Assembly (NCBI GenBank): GCA_965221505.1
Contig: CBDCSI010000002.1
Location: 1-64,000 of the forward strand
Direction: 5' to 3'
DNA: 64,000 nucleotides
Source of the DNA: CAZPXZ01 sp965221505
GTDB taxonomy: Bacteria > Pseudomonadota > Alphaproteobacteria > Rhodobacterales > CAZPXZ01
In this document: positions 27,933 to 35,411 of the stretch, one piece after another
How the letters are laid out: every line of letters begins with the position of its first letter
Position numbering within the stretch: the first letter of the stretch is position 1
Made by a program: the position numbers and the translations under genes
Notes under the pieces: generated by a model
What the model was told of the DNA's origin: nothing
The model's input: only the letters and a program-made list of their open reading frames with translations
The model's database searches: none

Positions 27933-28919
27933 ATGATTCAGGAGACTCCCACGCTCGTCAGCGCTCGCGTATCCCATGAGGCATTCTTTGCGGCGCTCAT
28001 GAGGGTTCCCGAATACGCCGACGAGTTCGTTCGCCGGCACTTGCCTGCCGATGTCGTGGACCAGCTGGCCGATGCGCTGCCGAGAAGGTTGCCCACGCGG
28101 CACTTGACCCCCAACCTGCGCCAGCCCGAGTCCGATCACGTGTTTCTCCTGAGACTCAAGGAGGGAAACGGCTGTTCCCATATCCTCGTCGTAGTCGAGC
28201 ACCAGTCCCGGGTACACTCGGACATGGCGAGGCGCACGTTCCGCTACGAGGCTCTGCTGACGGACAGACTGGAGACCGGAGAGCTGGACGAGCCTGTGCC
28301 CGTCTTCATTCTGGTCGCCTACCGGGGAACGGAGGAGTGGAGCGCCGAACAGACCCTGGAGGGTATGGACGCGGCCGTCGGCGCGGTCGACGACGAGCGT
28401 TCGACCAGACACCGGTACTATCTGTGCGACCTGTGCCGGATGGACAAGGACGAACTGGCCGAGGATCCCGTGTTTCAGGGCGGTCTCTTGCTGTTGATTT
28501 GCGAATACGGGAAAGAGACGTCGGTAGACGAAGTCGCGCGGCTGCTGGAGCCGTTCCCTTCCGGGAGTCTGTTGGAAGAGATGGCGTTGGCGTATATACT
28601 GAAGCTGTCCGCCAGCAAGGAGACCTTTCTCGAAGGCGCCCGTCGGGCGAAGTCACGGAGAGGAGAAGAGATGATGGAGAGTTTCATCGACAGCTTGTGC
28701 CGGGAAAAACACCACGAGGGCCGGGAAGAGGGCCAGGTTCGGATGCTGCTCGTAATGCTGCAGGACCGTTTCGGACGTCTTCCCGAGACGGCCGTATCCC
28801 AGGTAAACGCAGCGACTTCCGAACAATTGGAAGAGTGGGCGGTGGACCTGCTTCACCCCGAGCGAGCCGACAGGCTATTTCGGCGCTGGAACGGAAACGG
28901 ACGGTCGCCGGCTACCTGA
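27933..28919 (+). CDS. Rpn-family PD-(D/E)XK nuclease/putative transposase (YhgA-like)
   Basis: 328 aa. N-terminal part: HEAFFAALMRVPEYADEFVRRHLPADV, as in the Rpn/YhgA family. Nuclease core: SDHVFLLRL (Asp68) and ILVVVEHQSRVHSDMARR (Glu89-His-Gln91), matching the D...E-x-Q pattern of the family. The C-terminal 80 residues form a charged helical module (GREEGQVRMLLVMLQDRFG, then EQLEEWAVDLLHPERAD). Family members cut DNA, promote RecA-independent recombination and have been linked to phage defence. A strong internal ribosome binding site precedes Met247. The 3' end is duplicated downstream. Confidence 0.85.
   Translation: MIQETPTLVSARVSHEAFFAALMRVPEYADEFVRRHLPADVVDQLADALPRRLPTRHLTPNLRQPESDHVFLLRLKEGNGCSHILVVVEHQSRVHSDMARRTFRYEALLTDRLETGELDEPVPVFILVAYRGTEEWSAEQTLEGMDAAVGAVDDERSTRHRYYLCDLCRMDKDELAEDPVFQGGLLLLICEYGKETSVDEVARLLEPFPSGSLLEEMALAYILKLSASKETFLEGARRAKSRRGEEMMESFIDSLCREKHHEGREEGQVRMLLVMLQDRFGRLPETAVSQVNAATSEQLEEWAVDLLHPERADRLFRRWNGNGRSPAT
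28671..28919 (+). CDS. Possible in-frame internal product of the Rpn gene (short antitoxin-like form)
   Basis: Inside the nuclease gene, GGAGAGGAGAAGAG sits immediately before two adjacent in-frame ATGs (28671 and 28674). This would yield an 82-residue C-terminal protein (MMESFIDSLCREK... to ...RSPAT). Short intragenic products of rpn genes have been reported to act as antitoxins to the full-length nuclease. The binding site seen here is stronger than that of the full-length start, where GAGAGGCG lies about 10 bases from the ATG. The product is inferred, not demonstrated. Confidence 0.5.
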   Translation: MMESFIDSLCREKHHEGREEGQVRMLLVMLQDRFGRLPETAVSQVNAATSEQLEEWAVDLLHPERADRLFRRWNGNGRSPAT

Positions 28920-29547
28920 TTCGTCGTCGCGACCTCTGCGCGGGTCGCTTGCGCCGGCTTGTGGTTCGGGACTGCCGAAGTGTCGTCGGGCCTGCACGTC
29001 GCCCTTGCCGGCGAGGCTTGGCGTCTTTCCGGTGGGTTGCGAGACTCTCGCTCCGCGAACCGTGCCGGACGGAGCTTCGGAGCCGAAACGCGTGATTCGG
29101 ATCGACGGGGACCTGATCGAGAACGCCGGAGACAAGCGTTGCGCCCATGACCCCGGACTTCGACGGTGCTGCAATACTCGGAGCGCAACGCAGAGGAGTC
29201 AAGTTCATGGAGAGTTTCGTCGATCGCTTGAGCCGGGAGAAATTTCGCGAGGGCCGCGAAGAAGGCCGCGAAGAAGGCCGCGAAGAGGGATTGGAAAAGG
29301 GCCGGGTTCGGATGCTGCTCGTAATGCTGCAGGACCGCTTCGGACGTCTTCCGGAGACGGCCGTATCCCAGATAAACGCAGCGACTTCCGAACAATTGGA
29401 AGAGTGGGCGGTGGACCTGCTTCACCCCGAGCGAGCCGACAGGTTGTTTCGGCGCTGGAACGGAAACGGACGGTCGCCAGCTACCTGATTCGTCGTCGCG
29501 ACCTCTGCGCGGGTCGCTTGCGCCGGCTTGCGGTTCGGGACTGCCGG
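28735..29547 (+). repeat. Direct duplication of the rpn 3' end and its flank
   Basis: 28735-28978 and 29304-29547 are about 97% identical by eye (seven differences, constant offset 569). They include about 58 bases past the stop codons. The similarity extends upstream to 28674/29207 with a 36-base insertion in the second copy. It continues more weakly about 90 bases downstream (for example CGCTCCGCGAACCGTGCC versus CGCTTCTCGAACCGCGCC). Confidence 0.9.
29207..29488 (+). CDS. Free-standing copy of the Rpn C-terminal module
   Basis: 93 aa from the ATG at 29207, with AGAGGAG 9 bases upstream. The frame is open from 29147. It starts MESFVDRLSREKFREG and continues with three GREE repeats (a 12-base unit at 29252-29287). 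From GRVRMLLVMLQDRFG to the end it is almost identical to residues 260-328 of the nuclease. It lacks any nuclease residues, so it corresponds to the short form alone. It may be a stand-alone antitoxin-like protein or a non-functional duplication. Confidence 0.6.
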   Translation: MESFVDRLSREKFREGREEGREEGREEGLEKGRVRMLLVMLQDRFGRLPETAVSQINAATSEQLEEWAVDLLHPERADRLFRRWNGNGRSPAT

Positions 29548-29935
29548 AGAGGCCGTCGCTGAACGTTGTCGTAGCCGGGGCAAGATGGCGTCGTGCCGTT
29601 CGGAAGAAGAATTTTCGCTTCTCGAACCGCGCCCAACGGACGAGTGCCGACAGGCAGAGGAGTCCTTGTGCCAGACGGGTTGTCGTCGTCGGTCTGCGCG
29701 GTTCCCCTGCGACGAGAACTCCATCATCCGACGGAGAATCTGGTCCAAGGTCTCCCGGACGGATCTGTCGTTCTCGATTTCGAATCGCAACGACGTCGGA
29801 CCGCCATGAAATTCGGCAGCCTGGATCCCCTCGCGTCGGCAACGCCTGCGCCAGCGAAGCGGACCCCGGAGGCGGCGCGTGTCGGCGGGCGGTTGCGGAG
29901 CCGGGTGGTAGTGGGCAGGAGACCGGCGAAGCGGC
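29489..29935. other. Remainder of the rpn duplication and unassigned sequence
   Basis: The first 150 bases are the 3' flank of the second rpn copy. Beyond about 29640 no plus-strand gene is evident. A minus-strand frame near 29690-29810 reads like protein for some 40 residues (TSLRFEIENDRSVRETLDQI) but has no start or ribosome binding site that I can defend. Confidence 0.4.
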
Positions 29936-30214
29936 CTACAGGGCGGCACCGCCCTTGCGGATATCGAACTGACGCGCTCCGTCCTCGCAGGCCGCTTCCG
30001 CGACCAGGACGTGACCCTGCTCGCGGCAAAAATGCGCCACGTCCAGCGGGGCGGCCGGGTCGTCCGCCCTCATTCGCAGCACGTCGCCCGGCCTCATGGC
30101 GGATAGCCGCTTGCGCGCCTTGAGCACGGGCAGCGGACACAACAGGCCGCGAGCGTCCAGAATCGGGACGTCCGTTTCCGCCGACCCGCAGCGGATTGCC
30201 GCTTCAACGGGCAC
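29936..30214 (-). CDS. tusA: TusA/SirA-family sulfurtransferase
   Basis: 92 aa from a GTG at 30214, with AAGGAAGGGG about 7 bases upstream. The family core LDARGLLCPLPVLKARKRL holds the persulfide cysteine in CPLP. MRPGDVLRMRADDPAA and FCREQGHVLV follow. TusA-type proteins relay sulfur for tRNA thiolation or Moco sulfuration. The start overlaps the end of yacG by 11 bases, so it is part of the infA-rng-yacG string. The exact relay partner cannot be read from the sequence. Confidence 0.85.
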   Translation of the reverse strand: MPVEAAIRCGSAETDVPILDARGLLCPLPVLKARKRLSAMRPGDVLRMRADDPAAPLDVAHFCREQGHVLVAEAACEDGARQFDIRKGGAAL

Positions 30215-30401
30215 GCGCGTCCCCTTCCTTCGGTTCGGCGTCGAGGTCGTCGACCGGCTCGTCGCCCGGAATCGCATAGCTGCCGGAAAGCCACCGCCCG
30301 AGATCCACGTCGCCGCAGCGTCTGGAACAGAACGGTCGCCATGCGGCGCGGGCAGGCGCGCCGCACACGGGACAAGGGCCGAGGGCCGATTCAGACGCCA
30401 T
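30204..30401 (-). CDS. yacG: Zinc-binding DNA gyrase inhibitor YacG
   Basis: 65 aa. Zinc site CPVCG ... CSRRC within the first 31 residues, then GDVDLGRWLSGSYAIPG, the family's central motif. YacG binds GyrB and limits gyrase activity in E. coli. Its ATG overlaps the end of the RNase gene by 11 bases, the usual arrangement in alphaproteobacteria. Confidence 0.93.
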   Translation of the reverse strand: MASESALGPCPVCGAPARAAWRPFCSRRCGDVDLGRWLSGSYAIPGDEPVDDLDAEPKEGDARAR

Positions 30402-31563
30402 CCGGAAAGCACTCGAAGAGCGGCCTGCGGTCGCGGGTCCGGACGAGTTCGTAGAGCCCGGCCTGCGTCCATCCCAGCGCCTTCACCCCGGGCGAATCCT
30501 GCCGCAAGGCCCGTTCCAGTTCCCGGCCGATGCGCTCGTCGCCCGCATCGGAGGCCGGCGGAAAGTCGATCGCCACGATCCCGCCGAGACCACGCATGCG
30601 CAACTCCCCCGGCAGCATGCGAGCCGCCGCAAATCCGGCCGCCTCCGCCGCGTTGCGGTCGACGAATCGAGTGCCGGCATTCACGTCGACGGCCACCAGC
30701 GCGGCCGTCGGCTCCACCGACAGCCAGCCGCCGCCCTCCAGCGCGACCCGCGAATCCAGAAGCCTCCGAAGGGCGCCCGCGAGGTCGCCGGACTCCAGGA
30801 GCGCACCCTCGTCTTCCCAGAACTCCATGTCCAGGTCCAGGGCGTCGTCGTCCGCGCGTTCGATCTCGCGACCGGCCGCCCGAACGACGGGGTCGCCGTC
30901 GCCTTCCCCGCCGACCAGCCAGTCCTGCTTCGCGCGCTCCACCGGTCCCGGCCCGGTCAGCAACGTCCGGGGCTCGCCTTCCTCCGCCGCGCCCTCGAAA
31001 CTCTGCAGCCGGTTTTCCAGACGCTCGGCTTCCGCGACCACGTCCTCCAGCTCCGCGTATTGCGCCGCAGTCCGTACGACCAGTCGCATCGACTCGCCGA
31101 ATTCCTCCACCGCGCGCAACAACCGCTCCTGTTCGGCCCCTTCCGGAATGCGTCGGGAAAGCCGCACGCCCTCGCCGCCGCGAACGGCGACCAGCCACTG
31201 GCCGGCCACGGAAACCGCTTCCGAGACGCGCGGCGACTTCCCCTCCAGCGCGTAGCGGTCGACCTGCACGAGAACCGGATCGCCGGGTTCGACGCCGTCC
31301 GCCCGCGCCAGCAAGCCCGAACGGCCGCTCCCGAGATCGACGAACGCCTGACGCCCGCCCTGCACCAGCCGGTCGACCCGGCCCATACAGACCTCGCCAC
31401 GGCGCGGCCCCTCGTACCGGCGAACGTCCTCCGCGAAAAGGTCGACCAGGCGTCCTCCGACCCGAAGGGCCGCCCATTCCCGGGCCCCCTCCGCAAACAG
31501 GAGTATTTCGCGATCCCCTGACGCCAACCCGGCGGTATCCGGCTTCAGGACGGGGCTCGACAC
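30391..31563 (-). CDS. rng: Ribonuclease E/G family protein (RNase G-like)
   Basis: 390 aa from a GTG, short for the family and without the long C-terminal scaffold of RNase E. N-terminal S1-like part: GEVCMGRVDRLVQGGRQAFVDLG. Catalytic part: TAALVAVDVNAGTRF (first metal Asp) and MRGLGGIVAIDFPP (second Asp). The middle is rich in acidic residues. The C-terminal DRRPLFECFPDG lacks the zinc-link CPxC motif of RNase E. It would act in rRNA processing or mRNA decay. It begins 7 bases after infA. Confidence 0.9.
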   Translation of the reverse strand: MSSPVLKPDTAGLASGDREILLFAEGAREWAALRVGGRLVDLFAEDVRRYEGPRRGEVCMGRVDRLVQGGRQAFVDLGSGRSGLLARADGVEPGDPVLVQVDRYALEGKSPRVSEAVSVAGQWLVAVRGGEGVRLSRRIPEGAEQERLLRAVEEFGESMRLVVRTAAQYAELEDVVAEAERLENRLQSFEGAAEEGEPRTLLTGPGPVERAKQDWLVGGEGDGDPVVRAAGREIERADDDALDLDMEFWEDEGALLESGDLAGALRRLLDSRVALEGGGWLSVEPTAALVAVDVNAGTRFVDRNAAEAAGFAAARMLPGELRMRGLGGIVAIDFPPASDAGDERIGRELERALRQDSPGVKALGWTQAGLYELVRTRDRRPLFECFPDGV

Positions 31564-31570
31564 TCGTCGC

Positions 31571-31792
31571 TCACTTGAACCGGAAGATGATTCGCCCCTT
31601 CGTCAGGTCGTAGGGGGTCATCTGCACCTGCACCCTGTCGCCGGCGAGCACCCGGATCCGGTTCTTGCGCATCTTTCCGGCCGTATGCGCAATGAGTTCG
31701 TGGTCGTTTTCCTCGAGCCGCACGCGAAACGTCGCGTTCGGCAGCAGTTCCGTCACGACGCCGGAAAACTCCAGCGTCTCTTCCTTTGCCAT
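31571..31792 (-). CDS. infA: Translation initiation factor IF-1
   Basis: 73 aa, a single S1/OB domain: KEETLEFSGVVTELLPNATF, RVRLEENDHELIAHTAGKMR, KNRIRVLAGDRVQVQMTPYD and KGRIIFRFK. AAAAGGGG lies about 6 bases upstream of the ATG. It binds the 30S A site during initiation. The maf gene that often follows infA in alphaproteobacteria is missing here; rng follows directly. Confidence 0.98.
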   Translation of the reverse strand: MAKEETLEFSGVVTELLPNATFRVRLEENDHELIAHTAGKMRKNRIRVLAGDRVQVQMTPYDLTKGRIIFRFK

Positions 31793-31920
31793 GGTGCCCC
31801 TTTTCCCGATTCTCGGTCCCGTCCGGCCGGGCGACTCCGGGCCCGGCGCCCGATCCGGCTTCGACTATGGTGCCGACGGCCCCCGATTGCAACCGGATTC
31901 CGCCGCTTGCGGGGCCGGGC

Positions 31921-32379
31921 TCATCCCGGCCCGAACAGCCCCCGGACCCGCTCCAGGATGACGTCTCGCGTTCCCCGATACGCCTCCAGCCGCTGATCGC
32001 GGCTGCCTTCCCGCGTCGAGGGATCTTCCGTCGGCCAGTACTCGACCGCCAGCGACGTGTGCCGGGTGTACTCCAGCGCCCGCCGCTGAGCCGCGGGCGT
32101 GAAGGCGACGAGCATGTCGTACGAGGCGAAATCCTCGCCGTAGGCTTCCAGTTCGTCGAACGAGCGCGGACGGTGCTGCGATATGTCGATGCCGAACTCG
32201 GACATCGCCTCGACGGCGAACAGGTCGAGCGGAAAGCCGCCCCGCACCCCGGCCGACTGCACGAAGACGCGGTCGCCGCACAGCCACTTGGCGAGTCCCT
32301 CCGCCATCGGCGAACGCAGGGCGTTCTGGTCGCAGGCGAAGGCGACGCTGGTCAGTCTCGCTCCGCCTGACGCGGCCAC
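31921..32379 (-). CDS. Low-molecular-weight protein-tyrosine-phosphatase-like protein
   Basis: 152 aa from a GTG, with GGGGAG 7 bases upstream. The phosphatase loop ACDQNALRSPMAEG satisfies C-x5-R-S. YWPTEDPS near residue 120 supplies the general-acid Asp. Family members dephosphorylate tyrosine or reduce arsenate. The first glycine of the usual loop is missing, so activity is likely but unproven. It lies between UPF0262 and infA, as in other alphaproteobacteria. Confidence 0.88.
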   Translation of the reverse strand: MAASGGARLTSVAFACDQNALRSPMAEGLAKWLCGDRVFVQSAGVRGGFPLDLFAVEAMSEFGIDISQHRPRSFDELEAYGEDFASYDMLVAFTPAAQRRALEYTRHTSLAVEYWPTEDPSTREGSRDQRLEAYRGTRDVILERVRGLFGPG

Positions 32380-32382
32380 CCG

Positions 32383-32898
32383 CTACTCCCCGCAGCGAAG
32401 GACGCAAATCAGGGTGAAGAAGCGCCGAGCGGTCGCAAAGTCGATTTCCGCCTTTCCTTCGAGCCGCTCCAGCAGGATCCGGCTGCCTTCGTCGTGCACG
32501 CCCCGCCGGCCCATGTCGATCGTCTCGATCTGGTGCGCCGGCAGTCGCCGGATGGCGTCGAAATACTGGTCGAGAATGGCGAAGTAGTCCCGCACGGCGT
32601 TGCGGAACGGAGACAACGCGAGGTAGATCTCGCCCGCGAGCGTTCCGTCGGCGGCGAAGACCGAGAACACGAGATGCCGCTCGCGCACGGCGAGCCGAAG
32701 CGAATAGGGTCCCTCGATCGCCGTCTTGCCGGGGCGAGGGATCAGCCGGAACGTATTCTCCTCCAGGAGGTCGTAGACCGCGACCCGGCGTTCCTGCTCG
32801 ATTTCCGCGGTCGGCGGCGACAGGCCGGACTCGTCCAGCTCGACGGCGACGAGCCGGTCGGTCGAGGACCGCGTACCGCGGCCGGCGGAGCCGCTCAT
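32383..32898 (-). CDS. UPF0262 family protein
   Basis: 171 aa. It contains the family segments DRLVAVELDESGL, EIEQERRVAVYDLLEENTF, PYSLRLAVRERHLVFSV, RNAVRDYFAILDQYFDAIRR and MGRRGVHDEGSRILLERL. No function is known for this almost exclusively alphaproteobacterial family. It supports the taxonomic placement. Four bases separate it from the phosphatase gene. Confidence 0.93.
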   Translation of the reverse strand: MSGSAGRGTRSSTDRLVAVELDESGLSPPTAEIEQERRVAVYDLLEENTFRLIPRPGKTAIEGPYSLRLAVRERHLVFSVFAADGTLAGEIYLALSPFRNAVRDYFAILDQYFDAIRRLPAHQIETIDMGRRGVHDEGSRILLERLEGKAEIDFATARRFFTLICVLRCGE

Positions 32899-33024
32899 CC
32901 TCCCGCCTTTCGGCCGGACCCCGGCGTCCGGGCGGGACGCCGGACCGTCCCGGTCCGGCCCGGCGGATCGCGCAACGCCGCGCCGGCGGCGTGTCCCGCG
33001 GACCGGAGCGGTCCCGTCAACGCG

Positions 33025-33498
33025 CTACTCGTCCACCGGATGACTCGGGCGTCGGGCCGCGATCCACGGTCTCGATACGTCCATCAGGAAACCGTCGACG
33101 CACTCGACGCGGGCCCGGAACTCGACGTTGTCGCAACAGAGAAATCGCAGCTCCCCTTCGGGCTCGTCCGTGGCCTCGAACTGGATCCGGAGCAGATACG
33201 CCACGCGGTCGCCGGGGCCGGGATCGACGCCCCGGCTCTGAAACCGCAGGACGCCGTCGAACCGGATCGCCGACGCGATTCGCTCGCCGCTGTCGTCCCC
33301 TGCCTCCGAATCGCCGACCCGTGCGCTCCCGCCTTCCCAGCGATACCGCTGCGCGACCAGGATCAGCCGCCGCCGGCGACGGTCCCACTCGATGTTGCGC
33401 AAGGGAAGAATCGCGTCCTGCAGCAGCGAAGAGAACACCTCGATGTCCTTCGCCCCTTGCGCACGCAGGCGCAGACGCGTCGTGTCGTCCCTGTCCAC
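33025..33498 (-). CDS. DUF2948 family protein
   Basis: 157 aa from a GTG, with GGGAG 6 bases upstream. Typical family features: RLRAQGAKDIEVFSSLLQDA, RRRLILVAQRYRWE, RIASAIRFDGVLRFQSRGVD and LLRIQFEATDEP, ending in RPWIAARRPSHPVDE. Function unknown. It normally sits between murA and hisD in alphaproteobacteria. Here the next gene is UPF0262 and hisD is absent. Confidence 0.93.
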   Translation of the reverse strand: MDRDDTTRLRLRAQGAKDIEVFSSLLQDAILPLRNIEWDRRRRRLILVAQRYRWEGGSARVGDSEAGDDSGERIASAIRFDGVLRFQSRGVDPGPGDRVAYLLRIQFEATDEPEGELRFLCCDNVEFRARVECVDGFLMDVSRPWIAARRPSHPVDE

Positions 33499-33507
33499 CT
33501 TCGCTCC

Positions 33508-34773
33508 CTATCCGGAAATACGCCGTATGCGGGCGCCGCAGGCAGCCAGCTTCGCCACCGGGCGCTCGTAGCCCCGGTCGAGATGATAGACCCGGTTCAC
33601 CGTGGTGACACCTCGTGCGGCAAGTCCGGCCAGGATCAGTCCGGCCGAGGCCCTGAGATCGGTCGCCATCACCGGTGCGCCGCGCAACTCCTGAACCCCC
33701 CGCACGACCGCACGCCCGCCGCCGACCGAAATGTCCGCTCCCATGCGCGAGAGCTCGGGTACGTGCATGAATCGGTGCTCGAACACCGTCTCCTCGATCA
33801 CGCTTTCGCCGTCGGCCAGCGTCAGGACCGCCATCAGCTGCGCCTGCAGGTCGGTCGGAAACCCGGGATACGGGCCGGTGCGGCAAAACGCCGGGCGGAT
33901 TCCTCCGGCGGCCCGGCGAACCCGCACGCCTTCCGGCACCGCCTCGACCTTCGCGCCGGCCTCGCGAAACAGGCGCACGGCCTCGTCGGAAAACGGCATC
34001 GCACCCGAATCGATCGCCAGGTCTCCGTCGGTGACGACCGCGGCCGCAAGATACGTGCCGAACTCGATCCGGTCCGGAATCACGTCCACCTCCGCGGCGC
34101 CGAGACCCCTTCCGCCGCGGATCCGGATCACGGCCTCGCCCGCGCCTTCCACCTCCGCTCCCATGGATTGCAGAAGGCTCGCGAGCGCGACGATCTCCGG
34201 CTCGCGCGCGGCGTTCACGATCTCCGAATCGCCCGCCGCCAGCGCGGCGGCCATCAACGCGTTCTCGGTCGCCCCGACGGAGGGATAGGGAAACACGATC
34301 TGGCTGCCGCGCAGGCCGCGCGGCGACCGGGCGCAGACGTATCCGTCCGCCAGCTCGACCGAGGCGCCGAGCGCCCGAATCGCCTCGAGATGCAATTCGA
34401 TGCTGCGCTCTCCGATGGCGCAGCCGCCGGGCAGGGAGACCTCGGCCGCCCCCTCCCGGGCGAGCAGGGGCCCGAGAACCAGGAAACTCGCGCGCATCTT
34501 GCGGACGATGTCGTACGGCGCGCGCCGGCTGGTCAGCCGGTCGGCCCGGACGGCGATGCGCCGCTCGAGCGGCTGCTCTTCCACCTCGGCTCCGAGGCCC
34601 CGAAGCAGCGACGCCATGGCCGCCACGTCGGCCAGCTCCGGCGCGCCCCGAACGGTGACCGGCTCTCCGGTCAGAAGGGCGGCCGGCAGCATCGCCAGAC
34701 AGGCGTTCTTCGCCCCCGCGATTCGCACCCGGCCCCGAAGCGGCACGCCTCCCTCGATCTCGATCCGGTCCAT
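33508..34773 (-). CDS. murA: UDP-N-acetylglucosamine 1-carboxyvinyltransferase MurA
   Basis: 421 aa from the ATG at 34773. It catalyses the first committed step of peptidoglycan synthesis in the cytoplasm. Motifs: GRVRIAGAKNACLAMLPAAL, VRKMRASFLVLGPLLAREG, SLPGGCAIGERSIELH with the PEP-reactive cysteine (fosfomycin target), GATENALMAA, and YPGFPTDLQAQLMA near residue 300. C-terminal NRVYHLDRGYE. It is upstream of DUF2948 by 9 bases. Confidence 0.97.
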   Translation of the reverse strand: MDRIEIEGGVPLRGRVRIAGAKNACLAMLPAALLTGEPVTVRGAPELADVAAMASLLRGLGAEVEEQPLERRIAVRADRLTSRRAPYDIVRKMRASFLVLGPLLAREGAAEVSLPGGCAIGERSIELHLEAIRALGASVELADGYVCARSPRGLRGSQIVFPYPSVGATENALMAAALAAGDSEIVNAAREPEIVALASLLQSMGAEVEGAGEAVIRIRGGRGLGAAEVDVIPDRIEFGTYLAAAVVTDGDLAIDSGAMPFSDEAVRLFREAGAKVEAVPEGVRVRRAAGGIRPAFCRTGPYPGFPTDLQAQLMAVLTLADGESVIEETVFEHRFMHVPELSRMGADISVGGGRAVVRGVQELRGAPVMATDLRASAGLILAGLAARGVTTVNRVYHLDRGYERPVAKLAACGARIRRISG

Positions 34774-34898
34774 GCGCCCCCCGGCGATGTTGCGCTGCGC
34801 GGAGAGCAGCGATGCCTGTCGCGGTCGATCCGGACCCCGGTGACGAATCCGCCCGGCGAGCGCAACGCGCTCTTCCGGCCGGCGCACGCGGAGCCGGT

Positions 34899-35078
34899 TC
34901 AGCGGTCGTCCGCATCCTTTCGGTCGCGCGCCTGCCGCTTGCGGCGGCGGAGATTGGCGCGCAATGCCGCGGCCAGCCGATCCTCCCGGGAAAGCCCGCC
35001 GCCCGCCGCCTTCGGTCGCGGAGACGACGACGAACGCGGCCGCGTGCCGTTCCTCCCGTCCGACCGCTCGTCCCGCAT
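34899..35078 (-). CDS. Small basic protein upstream of murA
   Basis: 59 aa from an ATG at 35078, with GGAGCGGG about 10 bases upstream. The first 25 residues are Arg/Ser-rich and low-complexity. The rest (LSREDRLAAALRANLRRRKR, ending QARDRKDADDR) is a basic helix. I recall short proteins ending in similar REERLAAALRxNLxRRK segments next to murA in other alphaproteobacteria. A frame that stays open far upstream means the start is uncertain. Function unknown. Confidence 0.6.
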   Translation of the reverse strand: MRDERSDGRNGTRPRSSSSPRPKAAGGGLSREDRLAAALRANLRRRKRQARDRKDADDR

Positions 35079-35411
35079 CGCCGCACCCGCTCCGCCGCCC
35101 CTGCACCGCCGCCCGCCGGACGCGGTCTCGTATTGGGGGCGGCCGGGCGTCCTCACCCCGTCGGCGCCCCCCGTCCAATATAGCGACGCCGGGTTCGCGG
35201 GGTCCGCTGCGCCGATTCCGCCGGAGCGCCGCCGTCGCCCTCCCCGGCCGTCGCCGCAACGATACAATCGCCTCGCGGGGCCGCGGCGGGAGAGCGCGGC
35301 GCCGCGAGACCTGACACGCCCGGAGCGGGCGCCGCGCGGCTGCCGGCGACCGCCCGTAGGCCCGCATGCGGCGACGGAGGACGCGGCCGGTCCGAACGGA
35401 GGACGCATTCC

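Noticed and set aside
27435..28412. Minus-strand open frame across the rpn gene
   Set aside because: It overlaps the well-supported Rpn nuclease on the opposite strand and its translation shows no recognisable domain.
29422..29949. Minus-strand frame with FEIENDRSVRETLDQILRR
   Set aside because: A 40-residue protein-like stretch, but the rest is low-complexity, overlaps the rpn duplication and has no defensible start.
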